The notes beneath the pieces were generated by a model that did no database searches, was not told the origin of the DNA, and saw only the letters and a program-made list of their open reading frames with translations. From NCBI GenBank assembly GCA_026874595.1, contig CM049317.1, positions 27,837,401-27,901,400 on the forward strand: a stretch of 64,000 bases of DNA, in the 5' to 3' direction. A program made the position numbers and the translations under genes. The stretch is from Sipunculus nudus. Its lineage: Eukaryota > Annelida > Sipuncula > Golfingiida > Sipunculidae. Positions within the stretch are counted from its first letter, which is position 1; every line of letters starts with the position of its first letter. Positions 36,763 to 48,345 of this stretch are shown one piece after another.

Positions 36763-38440
36763 GTATCGTATAAGGTTAGTTTTTGTTCGTGTACGACAGA
36801 ATTGTTTCGTGAGTACAGCTTACCAGCCGGCTCAATCAACTAACTTAACTGTTCAGTAATGCATGTGAAGTTGGTCATAATAGGTAGGAGTAATCTGGGG
36901 TTATACGGTTCGGTGAGGTTGGGTCCAGATGGCTGTTGTGTAGTGCTGGTTCAGTGGGGATTTAAGTAATCACACAACTCCCCTAATTTTTTCAACCAAG
37001 ATGATTTGTTTTTTATTTTAAATAAAAAAGTGTTCAGATAACACTCACAAGGACCTTAGTCTATATATATATTAACTATATAAACCTCTACATACAAAGA
37101 GGGTGCAAGCAGGCTGTGCCGATGCCTCCTTATCAAGACTGTTATACTAATAGTCACAGGGGATTTAATTAATCTAGGGGTCACTAGACAGGCCAGAGCT
37201 GGATAGCTTGTGGTGCTGGGACCCCTGATCCTGTCACAACATCCTGACTGTATGTTAGGATGTCCAGATCGTACAGGTTATAAACGTTCACGGATCCGCT
37301 TGCTTCCTGGTCAGTCACATGCAGTTCCTGCCACGCTCACAAGCCAGGGGTATCAGTTCATTTTATATACATTGCACTCCCTCAACATACGTAATAAGGA
37401 CAGGAAACTGCATGTATGCCTTAGCGTCCGTGGTATAACGAGGGTGAGTTCCTGCTTGAAAAGAGGACAGTTCCACAGTCGTGTTGTGTTTTGATGGCAA
37501 ATGGCAGCCCACGAGAAAGATTTCACATTTCTTTGCAAAAGCTTCAAATTACCATAAAGACTAAGTAAGTGTGTAAAATTATACAAGTGAAGCAGACGAT
37601 TTTTGTATTGAACTTCAGAATAAAGATTTTAAAAAAATCATAGTAGGAATCCATTGGCTAAATTTTCAAATCTATACATATAACATAATTAATTATATTA
37701 AATGTTTTAGATAAAATGTATAAAATCACTGAATTTTGGCTCCACATATCGGACTTTATTTCCTGTAACTTTATTTTCTGTGATGTCTTTCTAGTCACCG
37801 CGTTAGTATAAATATGTTATGGGATCTACGCATAATTATATTCACTGTCAATTTCCGACAGCCTTGACGTCCAGTACATGAAGAATTTAACTTTGAATAC
37901 AGTGTTTTCTTGGTTGGTTAAGTACATTAAAGAAAGGCAGCATCACCCAGAATATGTAAAAAGCGATCTTATAACATAAAATCAACATTCAATCGTTTAT
38001 TTACTGGCTGCTGAGCCCATTGAACGTGGTACTTTTTAAAAACACGTCACCCCATATTTTTCTGTCACACTTTAGCATATTTTACTGTATATTCTTGGAA
38101 ATGATCAAATGGGTTGCAAATTTAAAGGGAAATACATGACATTGAGCATTATAAGCATTACTACATTAGTGTATGTACATAGTATCATTAAACTGAAATG
38201 GTGGTCATAGAAATTTTATTTTTATAAAATTATTTATTATAAGTGAGTTAAGTTAAATAGTATAGTATAGGTAAATGGATGGTTAAAAGCTTATTAATAT
38301 CATATAAGAACAAGCTAATTCATCTCCCTGGCAACAACAGAAAAAAGTGTTGGCAATATTTGGAAGAAAGTTCGATTTGATAAAAAAAATGACTGGCTAA
38401 AAATTAAGGCAACTTGTGAGTAAAAATTAAGTTTTTCTGC
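36763..38440. other. No gene recognised
   Basis: Moderate-GC DNA at 36.8-37.5 kb with short frames of no recognisable family, then AT-rich sequence. A short tract of TA lies at about 37060-37070. No convincing splice-bounded exon was found. Confidence 0.5.
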
Positions 38441-38447
38441 TTAGGGA

Positions 38448-38635
38448 AAAAGCGGATCCGGGGGGGGGGGGGGTCCAGGGGGGTCCGGACCCCCCTTTTT
38501 TCACCCAAAGCAACCTTTTTTAAGGGGTTTTAGACGTTATTTTGCGGCCTGGACCCCCCTTTTCTAGACGTGACCTTTTTTTAGGATTTTCATTAGTCCT
38601 CCTGGGTTGGACCTCCCCCCCCCCCCCCCCCCCAC
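38448..38635 (-). mobile_element. GGATCC-ended MITE, copy 2
   Basis: It runs AGCGGATCCGGGGG through GGACCCCCCTTTTTTCACCC, AAAGCAACCTTTTTTAAGGG and TTTTGCGGCCTGGACCCCCC to GGGTTGGACCTCCC and a poly-C run. It is the reverse complement of 39346-39545. Confidence 0.75.
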
Positions 38636-38639
38636 AACA

Positions 38640-39345
38640 GACTGTTGTGAATTTTACAATGTTGTTTTTCTCCAGTGTTGTACGGTCCGCTCTGGCCTGG
38701 CCTGTAGGCCATAGAGCACTTTACATAAATACAGGGGCGTCATATAGGGAGGATGGAGGGTATATAAACCCCCCACTTTTTGGCAAGGGGGGATGGTCAA
38801 TGTAATCATCCCCCCCCCCCCAACACTTTTTAGATAATAATATTATAACGTTGCAAATTAAATATATTAATAAATAGAATTAAAGACTTTGGATCCATTT
38901 ACTAAAAAATGATATATCTAAACCTTGCTTAGAATTCACTAAAAATAACTTATTTTCTTGATTATAAATGGTTGAATTAGTCATTAATCAGCAATATATA
39001 TCAGAATCATTGCTTTAAAAATGTGTTTTAATGTGTTTTTCATTCGAGTCATCGGCGCCTTCATACAGCTATTAAAAAAATAAATCAGGCAAACTTTTCT
39101 GAAAGGTTAAAAAATACTAAAAAAAAAAAAAAAATGGGTACCCCTTGGGTGCCTGGTGTCTTGTGGTCGTAGGGAAATAATTTATATATGTTATACAGTC
39201 AATCTGTGTAATCAGTAATTTCATTAAATGCTTAAACATTTCAATAATGTCGAGTAATGCCTGTGGCCACCAGTTATTACGTGAAATAACTAAAATGTTC
39301 AGTCATCGGAAAACCATTTATTGCACTTTTTGATTGATGTATAAC
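38640..39345. other. Spacer between inverted MITE copies
   Basis: AT-rich. It contains a small degenerate repeat (about 38722-38820) starting GGGGCGTCATATAGGGAGG with a C run, and a poly-A run near 39119-39134. No gene. Confidence 0.5.
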
Positions 39346-39545
39346 AGGGGCGGATCCAGGATTTAGGAAAAGGGGGGGTCCAACCCAGGAGGGCTAATAA
39401 AAATCCTAAAAAAAAGGTCATCACGTCTGGAAAAGGGGGGGTCCAGGCCGCAAAATTACGTCGAAAATCCCTTAAAAAAGGTTGCTTCGGGTGAAAAAGG
39501 GGGGGTCGGGACCCCCTGGACCCCCCCCCCCCCCCTGGATCCGCT
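39346..39545 (+). mobile_element. GGATCC-ended MITE, copy 3
   Basis: It starts GGGGCGGATCCAGGATTTAG and ends CCCTGGACCCCCC then CTGGATCCGCTTCTG. It is inverted relative to copy 2, about 710 bp away. The end sits exactly where recognisable RT coding sequence (39544-39864) begins, so it appears to have landed in that relic. Confidence 0.75.
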
Positions 39546-39864
39546 TCTGTATAAGGGTATCTTTAATCTTTTTTGGATCTTTTTGAGCAAATCCCATGGT
39601 ATTATTATCAGCATGGTTGAAAATAGATGCTACTTTGATAAATCCATACGTCATTAATGAATATGTTAAATAGTACCGGTCCAAGGACGCTGCCTTGTTG
39701 CACTCCTTTATATAGATAGGTAGCCAGTTACTTATATTACTATTAGAACCAATTTTGACACACTGTTTACGGTTATTTAAATAACTGGTCATCAGTTTTA
39801 ATGTTTTTGATGTCATACCATACTCGTGAAGTTTTGCTATCAGGAAGGCGTGTGGCATACAAGC
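39544..39864 (-). pseudogene. Non-LTR retrotransposon reverse-transcriptase relic
   Basis: Minus strand: CMPHAFLIAKLHEYGMTSK, TLKLMTSYLNNRKQCVKIG, NWLPIYIKECNKAA, then FNHADNNTMGFAQKDPKK. This is the palm region of a Jockey/CR1-like RT (family knowledge): D-C-x-P-H-x-L-L-x-K-L, S-Y-L-x-N-R-x-Q, the position of the P-Q-G-S loop, and the Y-A-D-D box. Here the YADD box has become HADN. The segment corresponding to the P-Q-G-S-V-L-G-P loop is garbled, which indicates mutation or frameshift. The frame is longer than the homology: residues upstream of 39864 are unrelated, and downstream it runs into the MITE. Dead fragment. Confidence 0.75.
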
Positions 39865-40264
39865 GAAGCTAGGCCTTGGATATCTAGATCCATAAGGACA
39901 TGCAACGCCAACTGCCTCACCAGGGTCGAGGCTTATTGCCTGCCGCGGCGTGTTTGCGTTTGAGTAACCGCCCTGGTTATGCGCCAGTCCGCAGGCGGCA
40001 GATCTGCTGCCCGACCGCCTGATACGGTTTGGACTAAAACACGGAAGTCGGATGCCAAGCCGGACGTCAATCATGGATGCCATGCTTACAGAAGCCAGGA
40101 AACTGAGGAATCAGAACAGATGTGTTATGTTTTAAGTGTACTATTAATCATAATTTGTTTATATGTACATTCTTCTCTATATTTACGATAAAAGTAAAAT
40201 TAAGACGTTCGAAAAAAGAATATTTTCTAGCCTTTGTAAATGTGAGATATTTTCATATAACTAA

Positions 40265-42430
40265 TTGTATTCCCAGACAAAGTCGGGATACTATGGTTTC
40301 ACGACGGTCAAGCCGCCGCCGCCGCAGAAAAAACCTTGTGAGCTGGATAACTCCAAAAAATATTTCACTGATCTTTTTCAAACTTTACGTTTGTATAGAT
40401 ATAGGTAAGGGGACGAAGCCTATTTAAAATGGGGTCATGACCTATGCTAGAAGAGTGACCTTGACCTTGAATAGGTCCATTTTTGGTGAAAACAACACAA
40501 ATTCTTAAATATCTCAAGTAAGCTTGCATGGACTGGTCCAAAAATCAAGGTGACCGAAGATCTTGGATAGCCTTGTGATATACCGAAAACTGGTGGCGCC
40601 ACCTATTATCCTTTTCTTGTTTTTACGCCTTTAATACACCCATAATTGCCACTTGACAGTACTGTAAGCATTATTAGTCAAAAACTAATGGACATATTCC
40701 TTTCATATTATGCACATGTAGAAAGATGGGTTATGGGAGGAGGTCTATTTACATTTGGGTCATGACCTTTACCATGAGAGTGGCCTTGACCTTTAATGTG
40801 TCCATATTTAGTAAAAATCACACACCTCTTATGATATTTCCAGTGTTGATAGCCATATGGATTTCAAACGTGATTTATGTATGGCCCACCACTAAAGTAA
40901 GAACCCTATAGGTTCTAGGGTCATGAGGTCAAAGGTCAAGGTCACTGGACTCGCATCTTAAAAGATACTGTGGATGCATTTTAAGCCAAACTTTCATCCC
41001 AGGTCTTCAATCTTAAATATATAGCTCACTTGCCAAAAGTGGATGATCCATATAAATTTTGGGGTCACAAGGTCAAAGGTCAAGGCCACAGGAGCTATCT
41101 GTCAAAAAAGTAGTTTCTGGATGATAATTCCTGCTTTTATTGATGTATTGATTTCAAACTTGACTTATATATGTCCCATTGAAAAAGCAAGACTCCAATT
41201 GATTTTGGGGTTATGAGGTCAAAGGTCAAGGTCACAGGACACATCTTTTAAAAGATAGTGGATGCATTTTCAGCCAAACATTTCATCTCAAACCTTTCAT
41301 CTTGCACATATAGTTCATCTGCCAATAGAGGAAGGCCTCCATCAATTTTTAGGTCACAAGGTCAAAGGTTAAGGTCACAGGAGCCATCTGTCCAAAAATT
41401 AGTTCCTGGATGATAATTGCTGCTTTTATGGATGTATAGATTTCAAACTTGACTTGTATATGACCCGAATTGATTTTGGGGTCATGAGGTCAAAGGTCAA
41501 GGTCACGGGTCACATCTTTACAAAGATGTGGATGCATTTTCAGCCAAACAATTTATTTCAGATCTTTCATCTTGCACATACAGTTCCCCTGCCAATAAAG
41601 GAAGACGCCTGTCAATTGTGAGGTCACAAGATCAAAGGTGAAGGTCACAGGAGCCATCTGTAAAAACATTAGTTTCTGGATGATAATTCCTGCATTTATT
41701 GATGTATGGATTTCAAACTTGACTTATATATGTCCCATTGGAAAAGCAAGACACGAATTGATTTTGGGGTCATGACGTCAAAGGTCAAGGTCACAGGAGT
41801 CACGTAACTGTACACGCATTGATTTCCAAAACCTTTCATAACCCCAGTTTGGATTCACATATAGATTTCGAACTTAATATATATATAAGGACCACCAAAA
41901 AAGCAAGAACCCTACTGATTTTGGGGTTGTAAGGTCAGAGGTCAAAGTCTCAGGACTCATATTTCTAAAAATGTGGGAATGTCTTTCAAGCCAAACGTTT
42001 CTTGCCAGACTTTCCATCTAGCTCCAGTGTTTAAATACTGTTTTGGGTCAGTTTCCTCTGTCTCTGCATATCATCAGGTCTTGTATTATATTTTTTTGCA
42101 TGAAGTGAACATGTAGAAGATGGGTAAAGGGATCAGGCCTATTTAAATTTGGGTCATGAGAGTGGCCTTGACCTTGATTATTTCCATATTTGGTCAGTTT
42201 AGAATCAAGGTGACAGAAGATCTTGGATAGCCTTGTGATGTGCCAAAAGGTCAAGGTCACAGGACCAACATCTTCAAAAAGATTGTGGATATATAGATGG
42301 AAGAAACAGTAATTGCTTGCCAAGTGTCAGTATATGCTGCTAAAAATGGGGGCCTATTCTTAAAGGGGGGGGGGGTGTTCTATATGTCTGGGGATACTCT
42401 GGCACCTGCGGTGACAAGAAATGTCTAGTT
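40265..42430 (-). mobile_element. Element with GTATCCCCAGAC ends, copy 2 (inverted, longer)
   Basis: Left edge TTGTATTCCCAGACAAAGTC with CCGCCGCCGCCGC nearby. Right edge GGGGATACTCTGGCACCTGC then GACAAGAAATGTCTAGTTT. It shows the same ends as 17595-18922 in the opposite orientation. The interior is longer and carries units of about 140/285 bp with GAGGTCAAAGGTCAAGGTCA (40925, 41215, 41486), plus one GGTGGCGCCACC (40592). No ORF. Confidence 0.75.
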
Positions 42431-42990
42431 TGTTAAATGTTTATATCTCAAATTAAAAAAAAAAACCTTATGCTATCTGCAAGCTGAAATTTAAAGTAAC
42501 AATTCTTAAAAAAATAGAATACTAGATATATTTTTAGGTGTCAGGGAAATATAAGAATGAAAAAATAGCTATATCTTATCATCTACGATTTAAAATCGTA
42601 TTTACCGTAGTTCCAGAACATCAGAGATTAAACACAAAGGTATATCCAATGATAATCAATAATTTAATATTCATTATTATAATATCAAATGTTACAAATA
42701 TATTATTATATATACTAGTAATTTCATTTTGATCGTATATATAACGGTTACCATCCTGTATAATATTAAATAATACTTACGTGTAAGTACGTTTGTATAC
42801 ACTCCTATGTAATCTACACTGAAAATGAACATACATTTTCTTATCACTCTACATATGGAACAAAGGAAGGCATATCCGAGATTGACGCCCGCCAGGGCAT
42901 CCGACTTGTAAATCCGACATCAGACATCCAAGTTTTAGTCCGTACCTTTTCTGGAACAGCACGAACCGCGTCCGGTCGTTGCTTTGTTAG
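42431..42990. other. AT-rich DNA, nothing recognised
   Basis: AT-rich to about 42860, then a GC-richer stretch leading into the candidate exon at 42999. Confidence 0.4.
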
Positions 42991-42998
42991 GCCTCCAG

Positions 42999-43056
42999 AA
43001 TGTTAACGGTTCTGCTAAGCAAATGACATCAAAGATGCATGAAAGAGGAAACGTGG
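42999..43056 (+). CDS. Candidate short coding exon, unknown gene
   Basis: A 58-nt plus-strand segment lies between acceptor TTGTTAGGCCTCCAG and a consensus donor GTAAGTAT. The only open frame reads NVNGSAKQMTSKMHERGNV plus one base. That one-base end would join in phase to the exon at 52225-52403, which starts with two bases. Short length makes this weak. Confidence 0.3.
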
Positions 43057-43397
43057 GTAAGTATATTAAAATCATATTGACAACAATACACGGAGTGTTA
43101 CTGTCCTTAGCGGGCATAATGTCCCCAGTGGTATTAAGCCCTACTTTGTTATACTAGGATTAGGATGTATTCCGGCGTAACATACTGCCATTACTGGGCC
43201 TCCCCCTATAGGATGGGCTGTGGTTTCATAGCTCTGGTGAAGTGCAGCCTGGTGTTAGACAGGCTGGTTGCACGCCATGTGCCATCTTGGTCTAATTGGG
43301 TAAGTGGGAAGGATATGTCACAATAAAAGCTGGTGAGAAAATTCATTATGACACGCAGCATGCTTTTCATTTTGAAAAATATTTCAATAGTAATATA

Positions 43398-44907
43398 GAG
43401 TAAGGGGGGGGTATTATCGGACACTTTTGGCTTCGTCTGCTTACCGTCACATGACTAATCAAAACAACGCCGGCTTCCGGGTATCATTTCAAACCTCACG
43501 AACAGGAGATTTTTTTAAGACTAAACATGTCAAGGTCAAGCGCCCTCTAGTACAAAAAATTTGCAAGAGACGCCGCGGAGGTTCACCTGGGTAATATCGG
43601 ACACCACCCGGGTAATATCGGACACCGGGCTAAACGGCGATACCTTGCGCAGGGGTTGACCGTTATATCATGGAAAACTGACGTTGCCAGCTGGCACAGA
43701 CGCAATAACAAGCACAAAACGTATGGTTTTATGGGAAAACATTGTCAAATCTTTCATTTGATCAGTTTTTCTACCAATGGTAACCCACGGATGAGCCGTG
43801 TTTGTGGGTTTCTTCTATGGACCTTGGTGCGAGATGGTGACTGGCAAAGTGCCAGACGATTCGTCGCAGAAAGGCTGTTCTCAAGGATAGCGGAAATTTG
43901 CAAACTGAAATGTTTTAAGCTGTCATTTTGTATAAAATATCAATAATTACTAACACCCTAGATTAAATGCCGATATAATATGTGTATTTTTCCAGTATAT
44001 AATCAATAATACCTTTATTTCTGGTAATTCTAAAATACAAGCACTGAAGACTTCTGTTATGGTATGGGTAAGATGCATGCAAAATGCAAGAACTTATAGT
44101 TTTATACTATATGAATATAAAGTGATCATCTAAATGCAAAAAGGCAAATTAACATTATTATATGGTAAAAAAATAATATATAAGTATAACATTTTAATAT
44201 TTGCAATTTTTTTCAGTAAACTGTTCAGTTATAAAAGGTGCATTCAAGCAACTTTAAATGCAGATATATATAGCATATATGTGACATTATGACCCCGTGT
44301 ACTATGAAATTATATACAGTCGTTCTGCTATAAAAATAACTCCAAATATCATTACAATTAATCATATTTGCTTTAGAGGCAATGTGTCGTTGTTTATCCT
44401 TCAAAGAGCCCCTTAAAATGATTGCCAGTTTTCATGGTTTCGAGTGTCCGATATTACCCAGGTTTCTTTTTGGCCACCCGGGTAATATCGGACACTTAAC
44501 AAATTACAGTACATTTTAAAATTTCTTTGTTTTTAGTCAAGCAAAATGCTATGTATGAAAAATAAACAGTCTGACGGTGATATAAACTGGTCAACAGGTC
44601 ATGACATCGCGTCTGACTGTCAAAACTTGACCTAGTTTTGGGGTCACGCCGATCACGTGTGTCATGCCTGAACTTTCCAGGACGGCTGAGACCGGTCATT
44701 GGTTCCATGGAAGCCGTGTTAAACCAATAAAAAATGGCCTTTTATTTAATTTTTGGCAGTATTTAACGGAAGTTGTAAACAAAACAAATCATAAACTTTC
44801 ATTTGTCGCATGCTGTCGGTCGGGATTACCAAAAATGACCATTTCTTGAGGATTTATAGGCAAGTGTCCGTTATTACCAAGGTGTCTGATATTTGCCGGG
44901 TTTACTC
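43398..44907. mobile_element. TA-flanked terminal-inverted-repeat element with repeated GGTAATATCGGACAC motif
   Basis: The left end GAGTAAGGGGGGGGTATTAT then CGGACAC and the reverse-complemented right end GAGTAAACCCGGCAAATATC then AGACAC are matching inverted termini. Each is flanked by TA (43396-43397 and 44908-44909). The motif GGGTAATATCGGACAC recurs near 43591, 43612 and 44481, and in inverse form near 44444. A 96-codon frame at 43656-43946 has no recognised family. TA duplication fits a Tc1/mariner-type integration (inference). No transposase is seen, so it is probably non-autonomous. Confidence 0.65.
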
Positions 44908-45447
44908 TACTCTTTACAATTGGAAATGGATACATAAAATTATATTTACAGAGAACAATAGAAATCATCATAAACCTACAAATGTACATACTAAACAAAG
45001 TAAGTTATCAATTGATATTGTTTTATTTTATCAATGATAAAAAAAAATTATTCTCAGCTTGCCAGTGTCTCTTTTTTTGTGCAAGCAATTATTTCTGCAA
45101 TTTATAGACTTTTTAGTTGTGATAAAAAGGGAATATATCAACATTTAATGAGTACCTAAGGGAATATTTAGAAATATTTGTGAATTGCATAACCCATAAA
45201 TTTAGGTGATTTGTGAAAATTTGTGATCAAATCAGTTCAAATGGAATTTTTCTAGTTTTATTAAATCTAGAAGATTATGGCAATGCATCTTGTAATTGAC
45301 TGAGCACCCAACAACATAAGAGAAACACTAAGTGTATTATATTCATATAAAAAGTAAAATAAATAATAAATATTTACAAACAATTGCACATTAAGTGCTA
45401 CCCAGGCTCAATAAACAGTATATTAAAGATGGATTCAACTCAATATA

Positions 45448-46634
45448 CAATGGAACCCCACCTTGCGACCACCCCACAATTACAACCACTTTGCTTGGTT
45501 AAGAAATTTAGATTATTTATGTTTATAAATGACTCAAAATTATGACCACTCCTGAATTCAGGATTAAGACCCAATTTCCTGGCCCCGGCACTAACACGAT
45601 CCTGCATATGCCACCAAGGCCAAGAAGTATGGAAACAACATTTGTCAGAAGTCAATGGCTGTGCCTTGTCACAGGCGCCTGACGATAAATCAAAGAGGGT
45701 AACCATCAGCCTGATAACTTACTGAGCCTGTCTGGCTTACTGCCTTTGGGTCTTGGACTAGCGATGCCAATTGCCCCTCAGTGATCATCTGTATCACAGC
45801 TGCCCTAAGTGCAGGGTGAGAGCTTAGTATTTCTACTCATCACATATTGTTCTATCCTCATTGGTCCAATTAACGACCTTGTTAATCCTAAAAGTGCTCA
45901 TACCTTACACTGAGTATTGAGAAGTCAGTAAAATGTATAAAAAAAGCTTGCATGGGGGCCAAACCACACACATTGTCTCGCCTTATCAGATAGATTGCTG
46001 TCAGTTTATTTCTATACTGGTTCAGTCTGAATTTAAATGACTTGCTGTTGTGCAACCATGCCTTGGAAAGAGCTCTCCTTGAAGAAGAAAGCCCCGTTAA
46101 TCAAGGCACCAACACCAGGATGCAGTCAGCACAAATTGGCTGTGCCTGTGCATCTTTATGCGTGACCACATGACAAATTTCTTTGGACTCATTCGTGAAG
46201 AATTAACAACCACTAATATTCTATTCACAGTGCTTTCAAGTTCCACGTCTTTCATGCACCTATACTGCCACATATTATGTTCAGTATGTATTCAGTATGT
46301 TTTCATATAGCCTTTAGTGTAATTATGGGTTAATCGTCAGGTATTTCATATGTGTACATGTATATATATATATTTATTTTTATCATGAATAAATATTTAA
46401 AACAATTTTGTTTTCTTTGTAACTAACCACAAAAACATTCATCACAAGGGTCACTTCAAAGTAAAACATTTTGTTATTATTCACATTAAAGATATGCATT
46501 TAATGCACACTGATACACATTAAACATTGGCATGTTATATGAAACCAAGGTAAGAGTTTCACAAATACGACCACCCAAAAATTACAACTACTTTGCTCAG
46601 TCCCCAAGGTGGTCCTAAGTGTGGGGTTCCTCTG
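45448..46634 (+). mobile_element. Tigger/pogo-type DNA transposon, internally deleted
   Basis: Left terminus CAATGGAACCCCACCTTGCG. Reverse-complemented right terminus CAGAGGAACCCCACACTTAG. Both continue ACCACC and are flanked by TA (45446-45447 and 46635-46636). TA duplications and GGAACCCC-type inverted repeats are usual for pogo/Tigger elements. A fragment of the transposase N terminus survives at 46058-46165. At about 1.2 kb it is roughly half the length of an autonomous copy. Confidence 0.7.
46058..46165 (+). pseudogene. Tigger/pogo transposase N-terminal fragment (CENP-B-like helix-turn-helix)
   Basis: An ATG frame of 35 codons reads MPWKELSLKKKAPLIKAP then TPGCSQHKLAV. In CENP-B/Tigger proteins the first DNA-binding helix-turn-helix has K-x-x-L-S/T-L-x-x-K-x-x-L/I-I-K then P-G-x-S-Q-x-x-L-A (family knowledge), and the order and spacing here match. 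It binds the transposon termini in active elements. It stops after 35 residues, and the DDE catalytic domain is missing from the element. Confidence 0.65.
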
Positions 46635-47030
46635 TACATGTACCAAAAAATATACATTTTATGTGATACAAAGTACATCAGATGCAGGATCATTTGACTA
46701 TCTGAGGGTAGAACTTAATAGTTATATGATATTAAATAACTTCTTTTATCTGTTCTTACTGACAGGGCCTGCTTACACAACAAATCATGAAGAACTGCAC
46801 TTTTTTTGTGATACAAAATACACCAGATGCTAAATACCTATGCATCTCTGAAGAGTATTTATAAATAAATCATTAGTAATATAATAAATATATTTTGCAG
46901 TTATTACAAAACCACACACTAGCTTTTGGCTTACAGTGTTGGCCTGCACAGGCACAATGTACCCCTTCTAACAGGCATCACAGCCAGGGTTGTTTTTCTT
47001 CCGGAAGAAATGTATTTCTTCTGAGACATT

Positions 47031-47071
47031 GGAAGAAAGTGGAGGAAATGGGGTTTCCTCCACTTTCTTCC
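47031..47071. repeat. Perfect hairpin, 18-bp arms, 5-nt loop
   Basis: GGAAGAAAGTGGAGGAAA, loop TGGGG, then the exact complement TTTCCTCCACTTTCTTCC. The flanks carry further TTCTTCCGGAAGAAA and CCGGAAGTAATGG words. It could be an element terminus or a foldback. Confidence 0.9.
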
Positions 47072-47252
47072 GGAAGTAATGGATGAAAGTGGAATTTAGT
47101 GGACAGTAAGAGTGATAGTGTGATACACAAAAATCAAAACAGATATTTGAAATATTTTTTTACTTCTTTGGAATAAAATAAAACAATATAACCATTGATC
47201 AGTGTACAGGAACAATGCTATGATTAATCTAAATATTATTTTGTCAGTTTAA

Positions 47253-48345
47253 TTAGCTCAGCTGACTTTCAGTCATGCTGGGCTATAGCGATGGGTCTTT
47301 GTCCGTCGTCCTTCCGTCTGTCCATCCGGCTGGCTGTCCGGCTGGCTGTCCGTAAGCAGGGCACAAATCGTAACCGTAGGGGCTAGGGCCATGAACCCAT
47401 GCAGTCTTAGAGGTTCTAAAAAGATCTCCTTGCAAACCTGAAATTAGGTCACTGCGACCTATATTCTCGAAGTTATGGGGTGTGTTTGCACCCCCCAGAA
47501 ATAATTCTTTTAGCCAAAATTTTCATCCCAAACCTTCCATCTTTCACATACAGCTCACCTACCAACAGGGGAAGAACCTTAATTATTTTGAGGTCAAAGG
47601 TCAAGGTCACAGAACCAACTTCTTTGAAAAGCCTGTGGATGCATTTTAAGCCAAACCTTTCATCCCAATTCTTTGATCTTTCACATATAGCTCACCTACT
47701 AAGTGGGAGAAGAATCCTATAGATGTTGAGGTCACAAGGTCAAAGGTCAGGGTCACAGGATCCACTTCTTTGAAAAGTTTGTGGACACATTTCAAGCTAG
47801 ACCTTTCATTCCAAACCTTTCAGCACTGATATCGCTTCTCTGCCAACAGGGGAAAAGACCTGTTGATTTTGAGGTCAAAGATCAAGTTCACAGCACCCTC
47901 TTCTTGCGTGGAGTCATTTTTAGGCAAACTTTTCAATCTGTACTTTCCATCTGTCATATATGGCTTACCTACGAATAGGGGAAGAAGCCTATTGATGTTG
48001 AGTTCAAAAGGTCAAAGGTCAAGGTCACAATATTGTTCTAAATGCTTGTGAACATATTTCAAGTGAAACTGTTCAACCCAAGCCTTCAGTCTTTCACATA
48101 TGCCACATCTATACATCACTGAATGTGATTCAAACTTCATATTTATGGGTCTTTTGCATGAAGAAATAACTAATTGATTTTGAGGTCAGCTGGTCAGGAG
48201 GTTAAAGGTTGCAGGTCTAAGTTATTCACACATTGGTTGCCAAGTAATTACACCCGGCCAGATGTAAGTGGTTAGTAGTTACCCATCATTTAGAAAGAAT
48301 CCAGTTGATATGTGGGCAAAGGTCAAGGTCATAGGTCAGGGATGT
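47253..48345 (+). repeat. AGCTCAGCTGA-family element with AGGTCA direct-repeat units
   Basis: It starts TTAGCTCAGCTGACTTTC with AGTCATGCTGGGCTATAGCG and TGTCCG repeats. The interior repeats a ~140-bp unit (TTTCATCCCAAACCTT, CACATA-AGCTCACCTAC, GAGGTCAAAGGTCAAGGTCA). Perfect DR1/DR0 sites lie at 47591 and 48009, and DR1 at 47737. The usual GACCCATGGGTC end is missing, so the right edge is approximate. Confidence 0.65.

Noticed and set aside
39472-40083. 203-residue protein
   Set aside because: Only residues of about 39864-39544 have homology (RT relic); the N terminus is unrelated flank and the glycine/proline-rich C terminus is the MITE.
44950-44999. Possible 48-nt exon before GTAAGTTATC
   Set aside because: Very AT-rich, short and without homology; chance splice-like signals are expected at this composition.
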